Source of the DNA: CAZSMK01 sp964608095
GTDB lineage: Bacteria; Sumerlaeota; Sumerlaeia; MWCT01; JAGHBZ01
Direction: 5' to 3'
Assembly: GCA_964608095.1 (NCBI GenBank)
Contig: CAZSMK010000026.1
Coordinates: 1-64,000 of the forward strand
Length of the DNA stretch: 64,000 nt
Numbering within the stretch: the stretch's first letter is position 1; each line of letters starts with the position of its first letter. Of the stretch, positions 18,684 through 28,067 are shown piece after piece. A program made the position numbers and the translations under genes. Below the pieces are notes generated by a model that was not told the origin of the DNA, ran no database searches, and saw only the letters and a list, made by a program, of their open reading frames with translations.

Positions 18684-19145
18684 TTATTTTCGTCTTGCGG
18701 TGATATAATCTCGATATTCTTTGTTATGTCGGTCCCAGGATTCGGCCTGCCGCCTACGCGTATATCCCTCTGATCTACCGTGCAGGCGGTCTTCTTTCCA
18801 GATGTCGTGCCATTCCTTGAAGGCGCGTGTAAAAATTTCTTCCGCCTTCTTATGTTCGCTGCTGGTAAGATTATCTTGTCGTGCAAGGTTCTGTGAGACC
18901 CAATTTTGCGCACGTTCACGCGCCGCCTCCGGTGAATCAAGTTGATATCTGGTAAGAAGTCCCTGCACTTCCCTGCCCTGTGAACGCATCATCATCCGAT
19001 ATGCAACACTGAAGATGACTATGACAAGGATTATGGCAAAAACAGAGATGATCCAGAACTTGAAATCGAACTCGTATTTTTCAGTAATCTTCACGTTTGC
19101 GGAAATCCCTCCTCGCCGTGAAAAATCCCTCGATTCCACTTTCAT
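18684..19145 (-). CDS. Hypothetical single-pass membrane protein
   Basis: A 153-residue protein I do not recognise. It has a charged N-terminus (about 1-30), one membrane helix (about 31-51, FWIISVFAIILVIVIFSVAY), then a highly charged helical region rich in Arg, Glu and Trp that may form a coiled coil. The start is ATG at 19145. It is divergent from the prepilin gene, sharing about a 105-bp spacer. No neighbours define its job. Confidence 0.55.
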   Translation of the reverse strand: MKVESRDFSRRGGISANVKITEKYEFDFKFWIISVFAIILVIVIFSVAYRMMMRSQGREVQGLLTRYQLDSPEAARERAQNWVSQNLARQDNLTSSEHKKAEEIFTRAFKEWHDIWKEDRLHGRSEGYTRRRQAESWDRHNKEYRDYITARRK

Positions 19146-19250
19146 ACAAGACGTTTATTTATTGTATATGCCTTGACTGCCGTGATCAAATATTTTAGTA
19201 TGTTGCATAATATTATATATTGCAAGGCGAAGATGAGTGAGGGGCGGCAC

Positions 19251-19952
19251 ATGAACCAGCGTCTCAGACACAGGCAAAAAAGGGTAGGTGAGCGCTTTAT
19301 CGGCGGATTCACCATTATCGAACTCTTGATCGTGGTGAGTATCATATCTATTTTATCCTTGATCGGCCTTGCGAACATGCTCGAGGCGAGCACCCGTGCA
19401 AAAGTCTCACGGACAAAATCAGATATGCGGGTGATTGCCTTTGCACTCGAAGCGTATTACGGCGATTATAACGACTACGTCCGGTTTGTACGAAGTGGAG
19501 AAGGACATCTGACGTCTCGCGTCATCGTGCCGATGAGCTATCGTTTATCGCCTCTTACCACGCCTATCTCTTATATAACATCCGTCCCGATAGATATCTT
19601 CCCTACTGTAGCGACAAGCGATGGGTCGCCGCTGATTTTTTTCGACACCTTCGATTACGCGGATGTGGCGAGTCTGAACGATTGTAACAGTCCGAAAGGG
19701 TCTGGAGGGACATCCGGCGCGTTCTGGCGCCTCTCATCAGCGGGACCGGACCGTATACAGTCCTACGGCGGCGATATCGCAGAGATAGGAAAAGAAAGCA
19801 TTATAAACCAGCTCGGCGTTGATTACGATCCGACAAACGGAACCATCAGCGCAGGGGATATCATTCGGGTAGGTCCTCCCTATAACGACGGCAAATTACC
19901 TGCAATCCGTCGCGCAGGCGGCGCATACGAAGAAATCTTCAGGAACTTTTAG
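19251..19952 (+). CDS. Type II secretion / type IV prepilin-like protein, canonical N-terminus
   Basis: A 233-residue pseudopilin. The prepilin peptidase site is visible: G|FTIIELLIVVSIISIL, with the Glu at +5 and a hydrophobic helix after it. The globular part has ALEAYYGDYNDY, LTTPISYITSVPIDIF, WRLSSAGPD and YDPTNGTISAGDIIRVG, blocks shared with the genes at 50327 and 54347. ATG 19251 was chosen since GAGGGG precedes it and it gives a 19-residue basic leader to the G; an earlier ATG (19173) has no site. Its 3' end overlaps by 14 bp the end of the convergent glycosyltransferase gene. It probably belongs to a secretion or pilus system encoded elsewhere. Confidence 0.85.
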   Translation: MNQRLRHRQKRVGERFIGGFTIIELLIVVSIISILSLIGLANMLEASTRAKVSRTKSDMRVIAFALEAYYGDYNDYVRFVRSGEGHLTSRVIVPMSYRLSPLTTPISYITSVPIDIFPTVATSDGSPLIFFDTFDYADVASLNDCNSPKGSGGTSGAFWRLSSAGPDRIQSYGGDIAEIGKESIINQLGVDYDPTNGTISAGDIIRVGPPYNDGKLPAIRRAGGAYEEIFRNF

Positions 19953-20667
19953 GTCCTGCAGATTTACGAAGACTCTCCAGCCTCAGGATGATGGGGCGAA
20001 AAAACGACTCCACTATAAGCGAACGCGACATCTTTGACTGCCCCTCTCGGCGTTCAGTATATACGATTGGGTGCTCGACGATTTTGTAACCCGCTCGCTT
20101 AACACGGTACAGTATCTCCACCAGGAAAGCATATCCATGCGATTTGCATTGTTGAAAAGGGATTTTTCTAAACACCTCCGCCCGATAACATCTGAATCCA
20201 CTGGTACAATCTTTTATCTTCATGTTGAGAACAAGATTGACGTACATATTGGCGAAGGAACTGAGCAGGAGACGTCGAAGCGGCCAGTTCAATATTCGAA
20301 TCCCGTTGATGTAACGCGATCCAACCACAACGTCCGCGCCGTTGAGTGTTTCAATCAAGCGTGGAAGTTCCTCCGGGTCGTGCGAGAAATCTGCATCCAT
20401 GGTAACGATAATGTCGGCATCGTGCTCAAGCGCGTAGGTAAATCCTTCGATAAAGGCGGTGCCGTATCCCAGCTTGCCGGAACGTGTCTTGAGATGTAAT
20501 CCCGGATAGCGCTTCTTGAGATCGTTAACAAGATGCGAGGTACCGTCAGGGGAGTTATCGTCAACTATCAGAAGGTTCACTTCAGGAGCGCTACGAAATA
20601 TGGCAGGTATCAGATCTCGAACGTTATCGCGTTCGTTATATGTGGCAATGATGACGAATATTTTCAC
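19939..20667 (-). CDS. Polyprenol-phosphate mannosyltransferase (GT2, DPM1-like)
   Basis: A 242-residue soluble family 2 glycosyltransferase. ATYNERDNV, IVDDNSPDGT and MDADFSHDPEELPRLIE are the hallmark blocks of dolichol/polyprenol-phosphate-mannose synthases, and QCKSHGYAFLVEILY and EHPIVYTERREGQSKM match the C-terminal signature. It probably makes a lipid-linked mannose on the inner face of the membrane for use by GT-C enzymes such as the one at 56187. The start is GTG at 20667. It lacks the C-terminal membrane helices of bacterial Ppm fusions. Confidence 0.9.
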   Translation of the reverse strand: MKIFVIIATYNERDNVRDLIPAIFRSAPEVNLLIVDDNSPDGTSHLVNDLKKRYPGLHLKTRSGKLGYGTAFIEGFTYALEHDADIIVTMDADFSHDPEELPRLIETLNGADVVVGSRYINGIRILNWPLRRLLLSSFANMYVNLVLNMKIKDCTSGFRCYRAEVFRKIPFQQCKSHGYAFLVEILYRVKRAGYKIVEHPIVYTERREGQSKMSRSLIVESFFRPIILRLESLRKSAGPKSS

Positions 20668-20797
20668 CGGTACTCTATATCCTTGCTTTCCTTGTTTGCC
20701 GACACTCAGTTAGAAGAGCGCGGAGTAATGAACAGACGATAAGAGCCGGTTGCCCGGCTCGGTAATCCGGACAACCGACTACGTCTATAACAACAAT

Positions 20798-23140
20798 CTA
20801 TTCAACCCATTTTTTAGCAGAGAACGTCTGTGCCACCTGAAAGCCGAGGAAGAGTCCGACAAATATCAAAACCCAGCCGTATGTATGGTTGTAAAGTGCA
20901 AGGTCGTAGAGGAAATTTGCCTTATAGATAAGTTTCATGAAGGCTACGAAGAAGAGAAAAAGAGCAACGACAAGTTGGGCAGCGCCGATTTGCATTTTTT
21001 CAGGAATACGGTAATTGCAAATGAATCGGTACACCAGCCAGGCACCGACTATAATAAAGACGACTGCGAATGTCTTATTGCTGATAACGGGTGTCGGATA
21101 GAGTTTATTGCCGAGTATTGCCTTTCCAAACCCGAACAGGAAGCAGTAGACGGTAGCAACGGAAAGGATGAAGGCTTTGAGATTTTTCCATGTCAATGGC
21201 GTCTTGGCTTTTATTTCAGGAACAAGTTCAGCGATAGGTTTCCAACCGGGACCGCCGGGCTGAACACGTTTGTAGAATTCTATCAGCTTGTCCTTGTCGA
21301 CTGGTTGGGTGACGGCAGTAACCGCGATAGAAAGCCCAACAGCAAACGGAATGCTCAGCAGGAGATTTTCAGGATAAGGAAGAACGAGTCCAATCTGAGG
21401 GCCGAAGAATTTGTAGAGGAACACAAAATAAATCAACCCGCCTATACAGGTGATTTCCGACCACGCGTTGATACGCCACCAGTACCAGCGAAGGAGATAA
21501 ATGATACCTATACCGCTGTTAAGAGCGGCAAGGAATAACCAGGCGTCCGCGATAGAGTTTATATAGAGACTTACGGTAATACCCACCAATGCCATGACCA
21601 GCGTCATTATCATGGAAATGCGAACGTAATGTTTCTCGGATTTTTTCTTGGCGATGAAGGGTCGGTAGAAGTCGTTGACGAGATATGAAGCGCCAAGGTT
21701 CACCTGCGTGGATATCGTGGACATGTAAGCGGCGAAAAAGGAGACAAGAAGTAGTCCAAGCATCCCCGGTCCCAGAAGATCGAGCATAACTTTAATATAG
21801 CCGTCTTCAGCCCAGCCGGCATCAGGAACGAATCCGGTGGCAGGGTGAGGTATATGAGGAAAGAGAACCGCGGCAACAAGACCGATAACGAGCCAGGGCC
21901 ACATACGGAGCGTATAATGTGCTACGCCGTACCAGAGATAGCCGAGTGCGGCATGTCGTTCGTTTTTCGCCGACAACATACGTTGCGCGAAATAGCTGCC
22001 GCCGTCGGTAAACCCGACCGCCCACCACGCCACAAGAAGGTAGATGACAAGATGGCGGAATGGCATCAGCCCCAATCCCGCCGATTCTTTTAACGGCGTT
22101 ATATTTATCATCGCAAGAGCTCGTTCCGCCGTATAATATTCACTCATTTTTTCCAGTAGGGCATCCATGCCACCAACATAATGTACGGCGTATACCGCCA
22201 GATAAATGCAGCCCGCCATGGCGACGAAGAATTGGAAAAAGTCTGTTGCCAGCACACCCCAGAGACCCGAAATCGTAGTGTACAGAATCGTGACGGCAAA
22301 AAGGAAAAAGAGCACCTTCAACTCGTTGATGCCGGTCACATACTGAGATGAACCGGTGACGATAGTGAACGGGTCCACCCCGGCAAACTGTTCCTTGAGT
22401 CCACTGACTTTATCTGAGATATCGAGGAATGAAAACACTTTTTCCGGGTCGAGTTTCTGGGCATGAGCCATACTTAGAAATCGTGTTCTCCCTACCAGAT
22501 CGAATTTTTCATAGATGTCGAACGGATCAAGTTTCCCTGAGGTTATGAGCTCGCGAATCTTCACGGGTAGACTCGCCGAAACCGGGGTCTTCATGTAAAT
22601 CAATTTAAGGATGTGGTCTACTATGGGTATAGCGGGAAGTTTGGGAAAGGTCAAAGTGATAATTTTACTCATCGCTTTGTTGACCCAGCCCATAACAAGG
22701 CAGCCGTAAGGGAGCGCAAGATAGACGGCTTTGAAGCCGCGCAGGACATTAGCCGACCCACCGGAGTACCGAACGTAGACATATTCCATGTCCGTGATGA
22801 TATTGGTTCGTCGCCATAGCCGTGCAAAGAAGAAGACACCGGCAAGAGTCACGGGAACCTGGCACCACCAGAACCAGTTTTTTGAAATACCTTCGGTGAC
22901 AACCCAGCCGGAGAGGGCAAGGGGCGTATCAGCGGCAAACGTAGTCGCTACCATGGAAGTCCCCAGAAGCCACCAGGGCATGCCTCCGCCGGAAATAAAA
23001 TATTCACGTGTAGATTTTCGCGCTCGCTTGGTAAAATAAATACCTACACCTATGGAAAACATGATATACAGGGCGATAATAGCCCAATCCATGGGTGCCG
23101 GACCCTGCCAGTCCTTGATAAAAAGCCTTACCTCTTCCAT
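20798..23140 (-). CDS. Sodium:solute symporter family protein
   Basis: A 780-residue polytopic membrane protein of the SSS family (13 or more helices). The N-terminus has the family pattern SIGVGIYFTKRARKSTREYFISGG followed by TFAADTPLALSGW, which resembles the Na+-binding helix. A soluble loop of about 90 residues interrupts helices 4-5 (about 190-275). The C-terminal part adds helices beyond the SSS core, giving a length well above the roughly 500-600 of typical members; such long forms are common in Planctomycetes-like bacteria. The substrate (sugar, acid, urea) is not clear. A GGAGG site precedes the ATG at 23140. Confidence 0.85.
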   Translation of the reverse strand: MEEVRLFIKDWQGPAPMDWAIIALYIMFSIGVGIYFTKRARKSTREYFISGGGMPWWLLGTSMVATTFAADTPLALSGWVVTEGISKNWFWWCQVPVTLAGVFFFARLWRRTNIITDMEYVYVRYSGGSANVLRGFKAVYLALPYGCLVMGWVNKAMSKIITLTFPKLPAIPIVDHILKLIYMKTPVSASLPVKIRELITSGKLDPFDIYEKFDLVGRTRFLSMAHAQKLDPEKVFSFLDISDKVSGLKEQFAGVDPFTIVTGSSQYVTGINELKVLFFLFAVTILYTTISGLWGVLATDFFQFFVAMAGCIYLAVYAVHYVGGMDALLEKMSEYYTAERALAMINITPLKESAGLGLMPFRHLVIYLLVAWWAVGFTDGGSYFAQRMLSAKNERHAALGYLWYGVAHYTLRMWPWLVIGLVAAVLFPHIPHPATGFVPDAGWAEDGYIKVMLDLLGPGMLGLLLVSFFAAYMSTISTQVNLGASYLVNDFYRPFIAKKKSEKHYVRISMIMTLVMALVGITVSLYINSIADAWLFLAALNSGIGIIYLLRWYWWRINAWSEITCIGGLIYFVFLYKFFGPQIGLVLPYPENLLLSIPFAVGLSIAVTAVTQPVDKDKLIEFYKRVQPGGPGWKPIAELVPEIKAKTPLTWKNLKAFILSVATVYCFLFGFGKAILGNKLYPTPVISNKTFAVVFIIVGAWLVYRFICNYRIPEKMQIGAAQLVVALFLFFVAFMKLIYKANFLYDLALYNHTYGWVLIFVGLFLGFQVAQTFSAKKWVE

Positions 23141-23477
23141 TCATGCCTCCTTTTCCCCGGGGTAGTACGAATACCTTCCCCTTAGTTGGATGTATGAACT
23201 ATGTGATTGTTGCCTGATATAGGAAACGCGAACACACCGCTGCTTCACAAAAAACAGCGAGAAATCGACCCTATCCCTCTGCATATTTTCACATGAAACA
23301 CTTTCTAAACGCGTTCAATCAACTGAAATAATAGTACGATTCCTAATCTCTGATTTCAGGAATGTCAATGAGATATTATGATTAGGCTTGTTTAGTTGTG
23401 ATAAAAATCCAAAAACCGTAATTTGGTTGACGCCTATAACGACAATAAGATTTACTCAAAAAGATATATTATTGTAT
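23141..23477. other. Intergenic spacer between symporter and DNA methyltransferase
   Basis: About 250-340 bp depending on which methyltransferase start is right. It holds the symporter ribosome binding site at its left end. The rest is AT-rich to the right. I see no RNA gene, strong hairpin or coding signal. Confidence 0.4.
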
Positions 23478-24215
23478 GTGACGGAAAAAATCGTGAAACT
23501 CGGTGAATACAACACAAACCAACTCTATTGCGGGGATTGTCTCGAGCTTATGAAGAGCATCCCTGACGAAGCCATCGACCTCGTTATTACGGACCCTCCT
23601 TTCGGCATAGAGTTCAAAGCGAAGAAGTTGAACTATAACAGGAAAGGCGGACGTGTGATCGAAGGATATCAGGAGATTGCGAAAGAAAATTACCCGGTTT
23701 TCACTCATTCATGGTTAAGCCAGGTCTACAGGATTCTGAATCCCACCGGTAGTATTTATGTCTTCTCAGGATGGAACAACCTGAAAGATATTCTCAACGC
23801 CCTGGATGACGTCGGATTCATAACCATCAATCACATAATCTGGAAATATCAATTCGGGGTATTTACCAGGCGCAAGTTCGTCACCAGTCACTATCATGTT
23901 CTTTTTGCGGTCAAAGACGCGAAACAATATGTGTTCAACAAAATCGATCATTACCCGGAAGACGTGTGGGTAATAAAGCGTGAATACTGGAGTGGAAAGG
24001 TTAAGACCCCGACAAAATTACCGCGCGAACTGGTGCAAAAAATTATTCGTTACTCTTCAAACGAAGGGTGCCTGATCTTTGACCCGTTTCTGGGTTCAGG
24101 AACCGTCGCAGAAGTAGCCGCGACCCTTAGAAGGCGGTTCCTGGGTTTTGAAATAGTGCCCGATTATTACAGGTTTGCCTGCGAGCGCTTGAAAGAGATT
24201 CAACAAAGCTTCTAA
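23388..24215 (+). CDS. Orphan DNA methyltransferase, N6-adenine or N4-cytosine type
   Basis: A DNA methylase of the N4/N6 family with motif IV (TDPPFG) at about residue 66 near the N-terminus and motif X/I (DPFLGSGTVAEVA) near the C-terminus, the order of the beta class (as in CcrM). The target-recognition part lies between. The start is unclear: TTG at 23388 gives 275 residues, but conserved sequence begins with LGEYNTNQLYCGDCLE, so GTG at 23478 or 23493 is as plausible; none has a good ribosome binding site. No endonuclease gene is adjacent, so it may be regulatory or a remnant of an exchange element. Confidence 0.85.
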   Translation: MFSCDKNPKTVIWLTPITTIRFTQKDILLYVTEKIVKLGEYNTNQLYCGDCLELMKSIPDEAIDLVITDPPFGIEFKAKKLNYNRKGGRVIEGYQEIAKENYPVFTHSWLSQVYRILNPTGSIYVFSGWNNLKDILNALDDVGFITINHIIWKYQFGVFTRRKFVTSHYHVLFAVKDAKQYVFNKIDHYPEDVWVIKREYWSGKVKTPTKLPRELVQKIIRYSSNEGCLIFDPFLGSGTVAEVAATLRRRFLGFEIVPDYYRFACERLKEIQQSF

Positions 24216-24268
24216 GCAAAACTCCACTTTCGCTTCGAATTTGTATCGTTTCAGAATACGTCACCGAA

Positions 24269-26641
24269 TCAGGTGAGTTTTACCCATATAGGACTCGACC
24301 ATGCCATATTGTCGTCTTCACAGACCACTCGAAGGTAATAATAGGAAACCCCTTTCGGTGCATTGGTATCTTCGTACGAGAAACGTGATCGGAAACCCTC
24401 GCCGCCATAGCGGTAAATAGTCTCGTTGTTCCGAACGATTTCGAGCCATTTCAATTCTGATTCAGCATTGACGTCAATCCGAATCACGGGCGGCTCGGAG
24501 GTCTCGAATTCCTCACCCATCATGTGACCGTTTATCTCGAAGACCATTCGGAGCCATATCCCGGAGGTCGCATAGCATCGCCGCTTTTTCAGCGCATCCC
24601 AGAGACTCTCTCGCGTAAGTTCTTTTGCCAGTATACAGCTCCATCCCGCCCTGTTGGGATCGCGCTTGTAGCAGACCCGATGATGCCAGATAAGACCATG
24701 GCTGTCGGAGCCACCGACAATGCCGAACCGAAAGCCGCGGGCAAGACCGTCCTGTACAAAACATCCGCGCAAACCGCCTCGATGAGGTATCGGCTTGTTG
24801 CCCATATACTCGAAGGCGCCATGAACCGATACAATTTCAACCAATGGCTGGGCGACCGGATCGTGATTTTCCCAGTCCACGCCTGTCCAGCCAATATGAT
24901 GCGGAACTGCAATAGCGCCCGCCTTCTTTACTTTTTCAAACAAAGCGCGGCTTGTATCGGTTCCTTCATCCGTATGATCGAACAGGGGAATCGTGGGATC
25001 GATGTGATAAATGTTTTTATGCCCAAAGGCTTTGGGCCATCGGGCGGTAGTCCATTCCTGACCGTAAAAGGTTACGAAACTTCCAGGCTCGTTGAAGTGA
25101 GTCGTAATCTCTTTGATATACTCCCATTCGGACGGGATGAGCCCATTCCCGACGAAGGTATCGTGGTCGGTAAGTGAGGCGAAATCGTGCTTATAAAAAT
25201 CGCGCCGGGTAATATAATACTCATCGATGTCGCCCACGCCGTCACTTATCCATGTATGACCATGAATATCGCCGAAAAAGTAACGATAATCATTCCATGG
25301 TTCGAATGTCGGCTTTTTCAATGCATTGGGGATGGATAGATGGACGGTTTCTTTCCCTGACATTTTAAGAACCGCCATAGGTGGATTCTCCTGCTTTGGC
25401 AAGGTCAGTTTCTGCAAGGCATTATGATTGAGATCGCGCCGTGTGACCCACAAATCTCCCTGGCTGTCTTCGGCGATCTTGAGGTATTTACCCCTTCCAC
25501 CCCAGCCGTCTTCAGGGAATCTATAAATGCGCGACCACTCGCTTCCCTGATAAATCTGAAGATAAAAATTGTGCGAGGCGCGTCCGGTTATGAGTATTCT
25601 TCCGTCGCTCGTGCTATATACCTTCACAAATTCAAAACTCTGAATAGTATCTTTTAGTTCATTGGTCTTGCCTGCCGGCTCCTGGACTGGTTCATAAATC
25701 TCGTTTGCGTAATAACATTTAAGCCGGAACCAACGCGGTACATCCCATCTATTATCATTCCCCCAGCGGTTTGAGTGCCATGCGACCCATAGACGGTTAT
25801 GAGCGTCAACATTAAGTGAGGGCGCAACATCCAGGCCGGCTGATTCTGTAAGTGCGATGGTTTTACTTGACGGTGAGCCGCTTGCGTCGAACTCGCGAAT
25901 CATGATATTTGCATTGCCCTTTCCTGTTAACTTATCCCATGCAATCCATACCCTTCCCTTGGGGGTCGAGGCAATTGCCGGACGACAATTATCCCTGTCG
26001 TCCTCTTCGCTTATCCTTACGGTATTCATCAATCTATCGCCTTGAAGAGTACGCGTCATAATGTGGAACGACGTACCTTTCTTCTCTTCCCAGACAATCC
26101 ATATAGTACCCGCGCTATCACGCGCCAGAGCCGGTTTCCATGCAATTCCCTCACTCTCGGAAACAGGGAAAACGTTTTGTACTGTACCGTTTTTGATACG
26201 CGCTGCGAAAATGTTCCAGACCCCCGCCTTTTGATACTCAGTCCAGACCACCAGACCGGATCCATTGAAAAGGAGCATCTCGGCTTGAAATGCATAGCCG
26301 GGTGAAGAACTCAGTGAAACGGGTGTGTTGAAAGTTCCATCTGCGAATGAAGCGGCACGAATCTCCTCACCCTGGGGCGTCTCTTCAGTCCAACACATCC
26401 AAACCTTGTCTTTCTCATCAACCGCAACAGAAGGATATTCGTTTTTTATCCCTTTCGAAGGAGAGAATATTTTCGAGAGGGTAAATTTCTTTGCATCTTC
26501 ACCGAGCAGTGAACTGTCCAAGCGCTCTTCCCACGGGATATTGCCGAACGCTGAGACAGGAGCGAGTTTTGATGAAACCCACAATCCAGCTGAGCCGACA
26601 AAAAGTGTTTTTATGAATTTTCGACGCGTTATTTCGTTCAT
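24269..26641 (-). CDS. Tat-exported beta-propeller plus DUF3604 (PHP-like) protein
   Basis: A 790-residue protein. The N-terminus has a Tat signal (TRRKFIKTLF, then a hydrophobic segment to about residue 32). Residues about 50-420 hold repeated blades with W-x-x-W cores (VWMCWTEE, IWIVWEEK, VWIAWDK, LWVAWHSN), i.e. a propeller. Residues about 455-790 form a DUF3604 domain with metal-binding motifs typical of the PHP fold: GDIHGHTWISDG, LTDHD, and HHIGW, VGGSDSHG. It is probably a hydrolase folded with metals in the cytoplasm before export. The ATG at 26641 overlaps the upstream radical SAM stop as ATGA and follows GAAGGGAG; a longer start at 26683 would hide the Tat motif. Confidence 0.85.
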   Translation of the reverse strand: MNEITRRKFIKTLFVGSAGLWVSSKLAPVSAFGNIPWEERLDSSLLGEDAKKFTLSKIFSPSKGIKNEYPSVAVDEKDKVWMCWTEETPQGEEIRAASFADGTFNTPVSLSSSPGYAFQAEMLLFNGSGLVVWTEYQKAGVWNIFAARIKNGTVQNVFPVSESEGIAWKPALARDSAGTIWIVWEEKKGTSFHIMTRTLQGDRLMNTVRISEEDDRDNCRPAIASTPKGRVWIAWDKLTGKGNANIMIREFDASGSPSSKTIALTESAGLDVAPSLNVDAHNRLWVAWHSNRWGNDNRWDVPRWFRLKCYYANEIYEPVQEPAGKTNELKDTIQSFEFVKVYSTSDGRILITGRASHNFYLQIYQGSEWSRIYRFPEDGWGGRGKYLKIAEDSQGDLWVTRRDLNHNALQKLTLPKQENPPMAVLKMSGKETVHLSIPNALKKPTFEPWNDYRYFFGDIHGHTWISDGVGDIDEYYITRRDFYKHDFASLTDHDTFVGNGLIPSEWEYIKEITTHFNEPGSFVTFYGQEWTTARWPKAFGHKNIYHIDPTIPLFDHTDEGTDTSRALFEKVKKAGAIAVPHHIGWTGVDWENHDPVAQPLVEIVSVHGAFEYMGNKPIPHRGGLRGCFVQDGLARGFRFGIVGGSDSHGLIWHHRVCYKRDPNRAGWSCILAKELTRESLWDALKKRRCYATSGIWLRMVFEINGHMMGEEFETSEPPVIRIDVNAESELKWLEIVRNNETIYRYGGEGFRSRFSYEDTNAPKGVSYYYLRVVCEDDNMAWSSPIWVKLT

Positions 26642-27873
26642 TGTTCTCCCTTCCTTTCCTGTAATTTGTCGCCGGTAACGCACTCCAATCTGGTTCTTTC
26701 AGGTTCTTCTTTATTTGCAATCACATGATCGACCATGCAATGTTTATCCTGACATGCCAGAGGAACCACGTTATCAAGAAATTGTTGGCGCATCCGGATG
26801 GCTGCGGCGCCGTTCCAGATATTGTTGAACGGTTCCTCTTCGAGATTACCAAGGCAGATAGAGGCGTAACAGCAAGGACGAACATCGCCGTTTGTGTCAA
26901 CGTAGATAAAAAACCATGGATAATGGCAGAGGTCAATAAGCCGCGGAGTTTTGTCATTTTCCTTATCGATGCTTTCCCGGGGCACGCTTTGCTCCTTTTC
27001 CGATGACAGCATATTCTCGATAGCGAGATGTACCCTGAATCCAACACCGCGCACCGTTGCCTTCATCTTTGCCATCGTGAGCATGCTTCGTGTCAACGCC
27101 GTAAAGTGGCGAAGCGACTCCGGTTCCATCTCCGGGACTTCCACCTCCATCATCTGTACAGAGATTTCGTCGAATTTGTGACGATGGCAGAACTCGATCA
27201 TTGCGGGAAGTTCCTCGATATTTCGCCTCATGAAGGTGGCGGCGAGAACAAGACGCGGCAAGCGCATATTTAGATTTTCTTTCCAGCGGTTAATCGCCTC
27301 TATACCTTCTTCGACCTTACCGAGTTCTGAACCTACACGGAGCCCGGCATACGTATCCGGTTCGCAACTATCAATTGAAAAAAAGATGGTTTTGAGTCCG
27401 CTTTTCACCAGGAGTTCCGCTGTCTTATCATCAATAAGATACCCATTAGTAGTAAGACCAAGATTATGACACCCGGTTTTTCGGTAACGTTTCAGGAATT
27501 CAGTCAGGCGCGAAAAGAGCAAAGGTTCGCCGTATGGTGTAAGATTGACATCTTCCGCAAAAGGCATAATGCGGAGAAGTTTATCGAGTACCGTGTCGGA
27601 CATCTCGCGTTCATTCACCGGGATAGCGGCAAGGCGTTTTTTTTCTTCAGGATGTTGCCTTCGGCAGAAAACGCATTTGAGGTTACAGGTAAGATTGGTT
27701 CCCACCTGGATATGCCGTGGAAAGCTCAACAACCGCGTTCGTCCCTGCCAGAACTCACGCCAGTTAAGAAGCGAATTATAGCGGGCTTTTCGAGGAGTAG
27801 TTGAAGCCTTTAAAGCGAGCCACAGCGCACGACGCTTGAATTCCCTTCCTGCCTGTCTTATATAGGAGGACAT
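26638..27873 (-). CDS. Radical SAM/SPASM domain protein
   Basis: A 411-residue cytoplasmic enzyme. The radical SAM cluster motif is TCNLKCVFC (C-x3-C-x2-C) near residue 62-70, followed by TPYGEPLL and GLTTNGYL. The C-terminal SPASM region has C-x-Y-P, GDVRPCCYAS and a late LACQDKHC, enough for an auxiliary cluster. SPASM enzymes modify peptides, proteins or sugars. The stop is in a four-base overlap with the Tat-exported DUF3604 gene, so the two are made together, and the DUF3604 protein or its substrate is a candidate target. The substrate is unknown. Confidence 0.87.
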   Translation of the reverse strand: MSSYIRQAGREFKRRALWLALKASTTPRKARYNSLLNWREFWQGRTRLLSFPRHIQVGTNLTCNLKCVFCRRQHPEEKKRLAAIPVNEREMSDTVLDKLLRIMPFAEDVNLTPYGEPLLFSRLTEFLKRYRKTGCHNLGLTTNGYLIDDKTAELLVKSGLKTIFFSIDSCEPDTYAGLRVGSELGKVEEGIEAINRWKENLNMRLPRLVLAATFMRRNIEELPAMIEFCHRHKFDEISVQMMEVEVPEMEPESLRHFTALTRSMLTMAKMKATVRGVGFRVHLAIENMLSSEKEQSVPRESIDKENDKTPRLIDLCHYPWFFIYVDTNGDVRPCCYASICLGNLEEEPFNNIWNGAAAIRMRQQFLDNVVPLACQDKHCMVDHVIANKEEPERTRLECVTGDKLQERKGEQ

Positions 27874-28067
27874 CCGGCATTCTCACTTCTAAGAGAAAGT
27901 CTCGCTTTGCGTGGTCCCTTCTTTACTGCACCTTTGTTGGAACGGTATCTCACATCTACCGCCTAACAGGAACACTGAAAAAACTACGGGCATTATGTGT
28001 ATTTGAGCTCTTGAGCGCAAAGAACTATAAATTTTTTTATATTATAAGCCCTAAATCAAGAAGATAA

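Noticed and set aside
20750..21538. A 262-codon forward open frame
   Set aside because: It is fully antisense to the symporter gene; its composition is charged without domains, and the symporter frame has clear family motifs.
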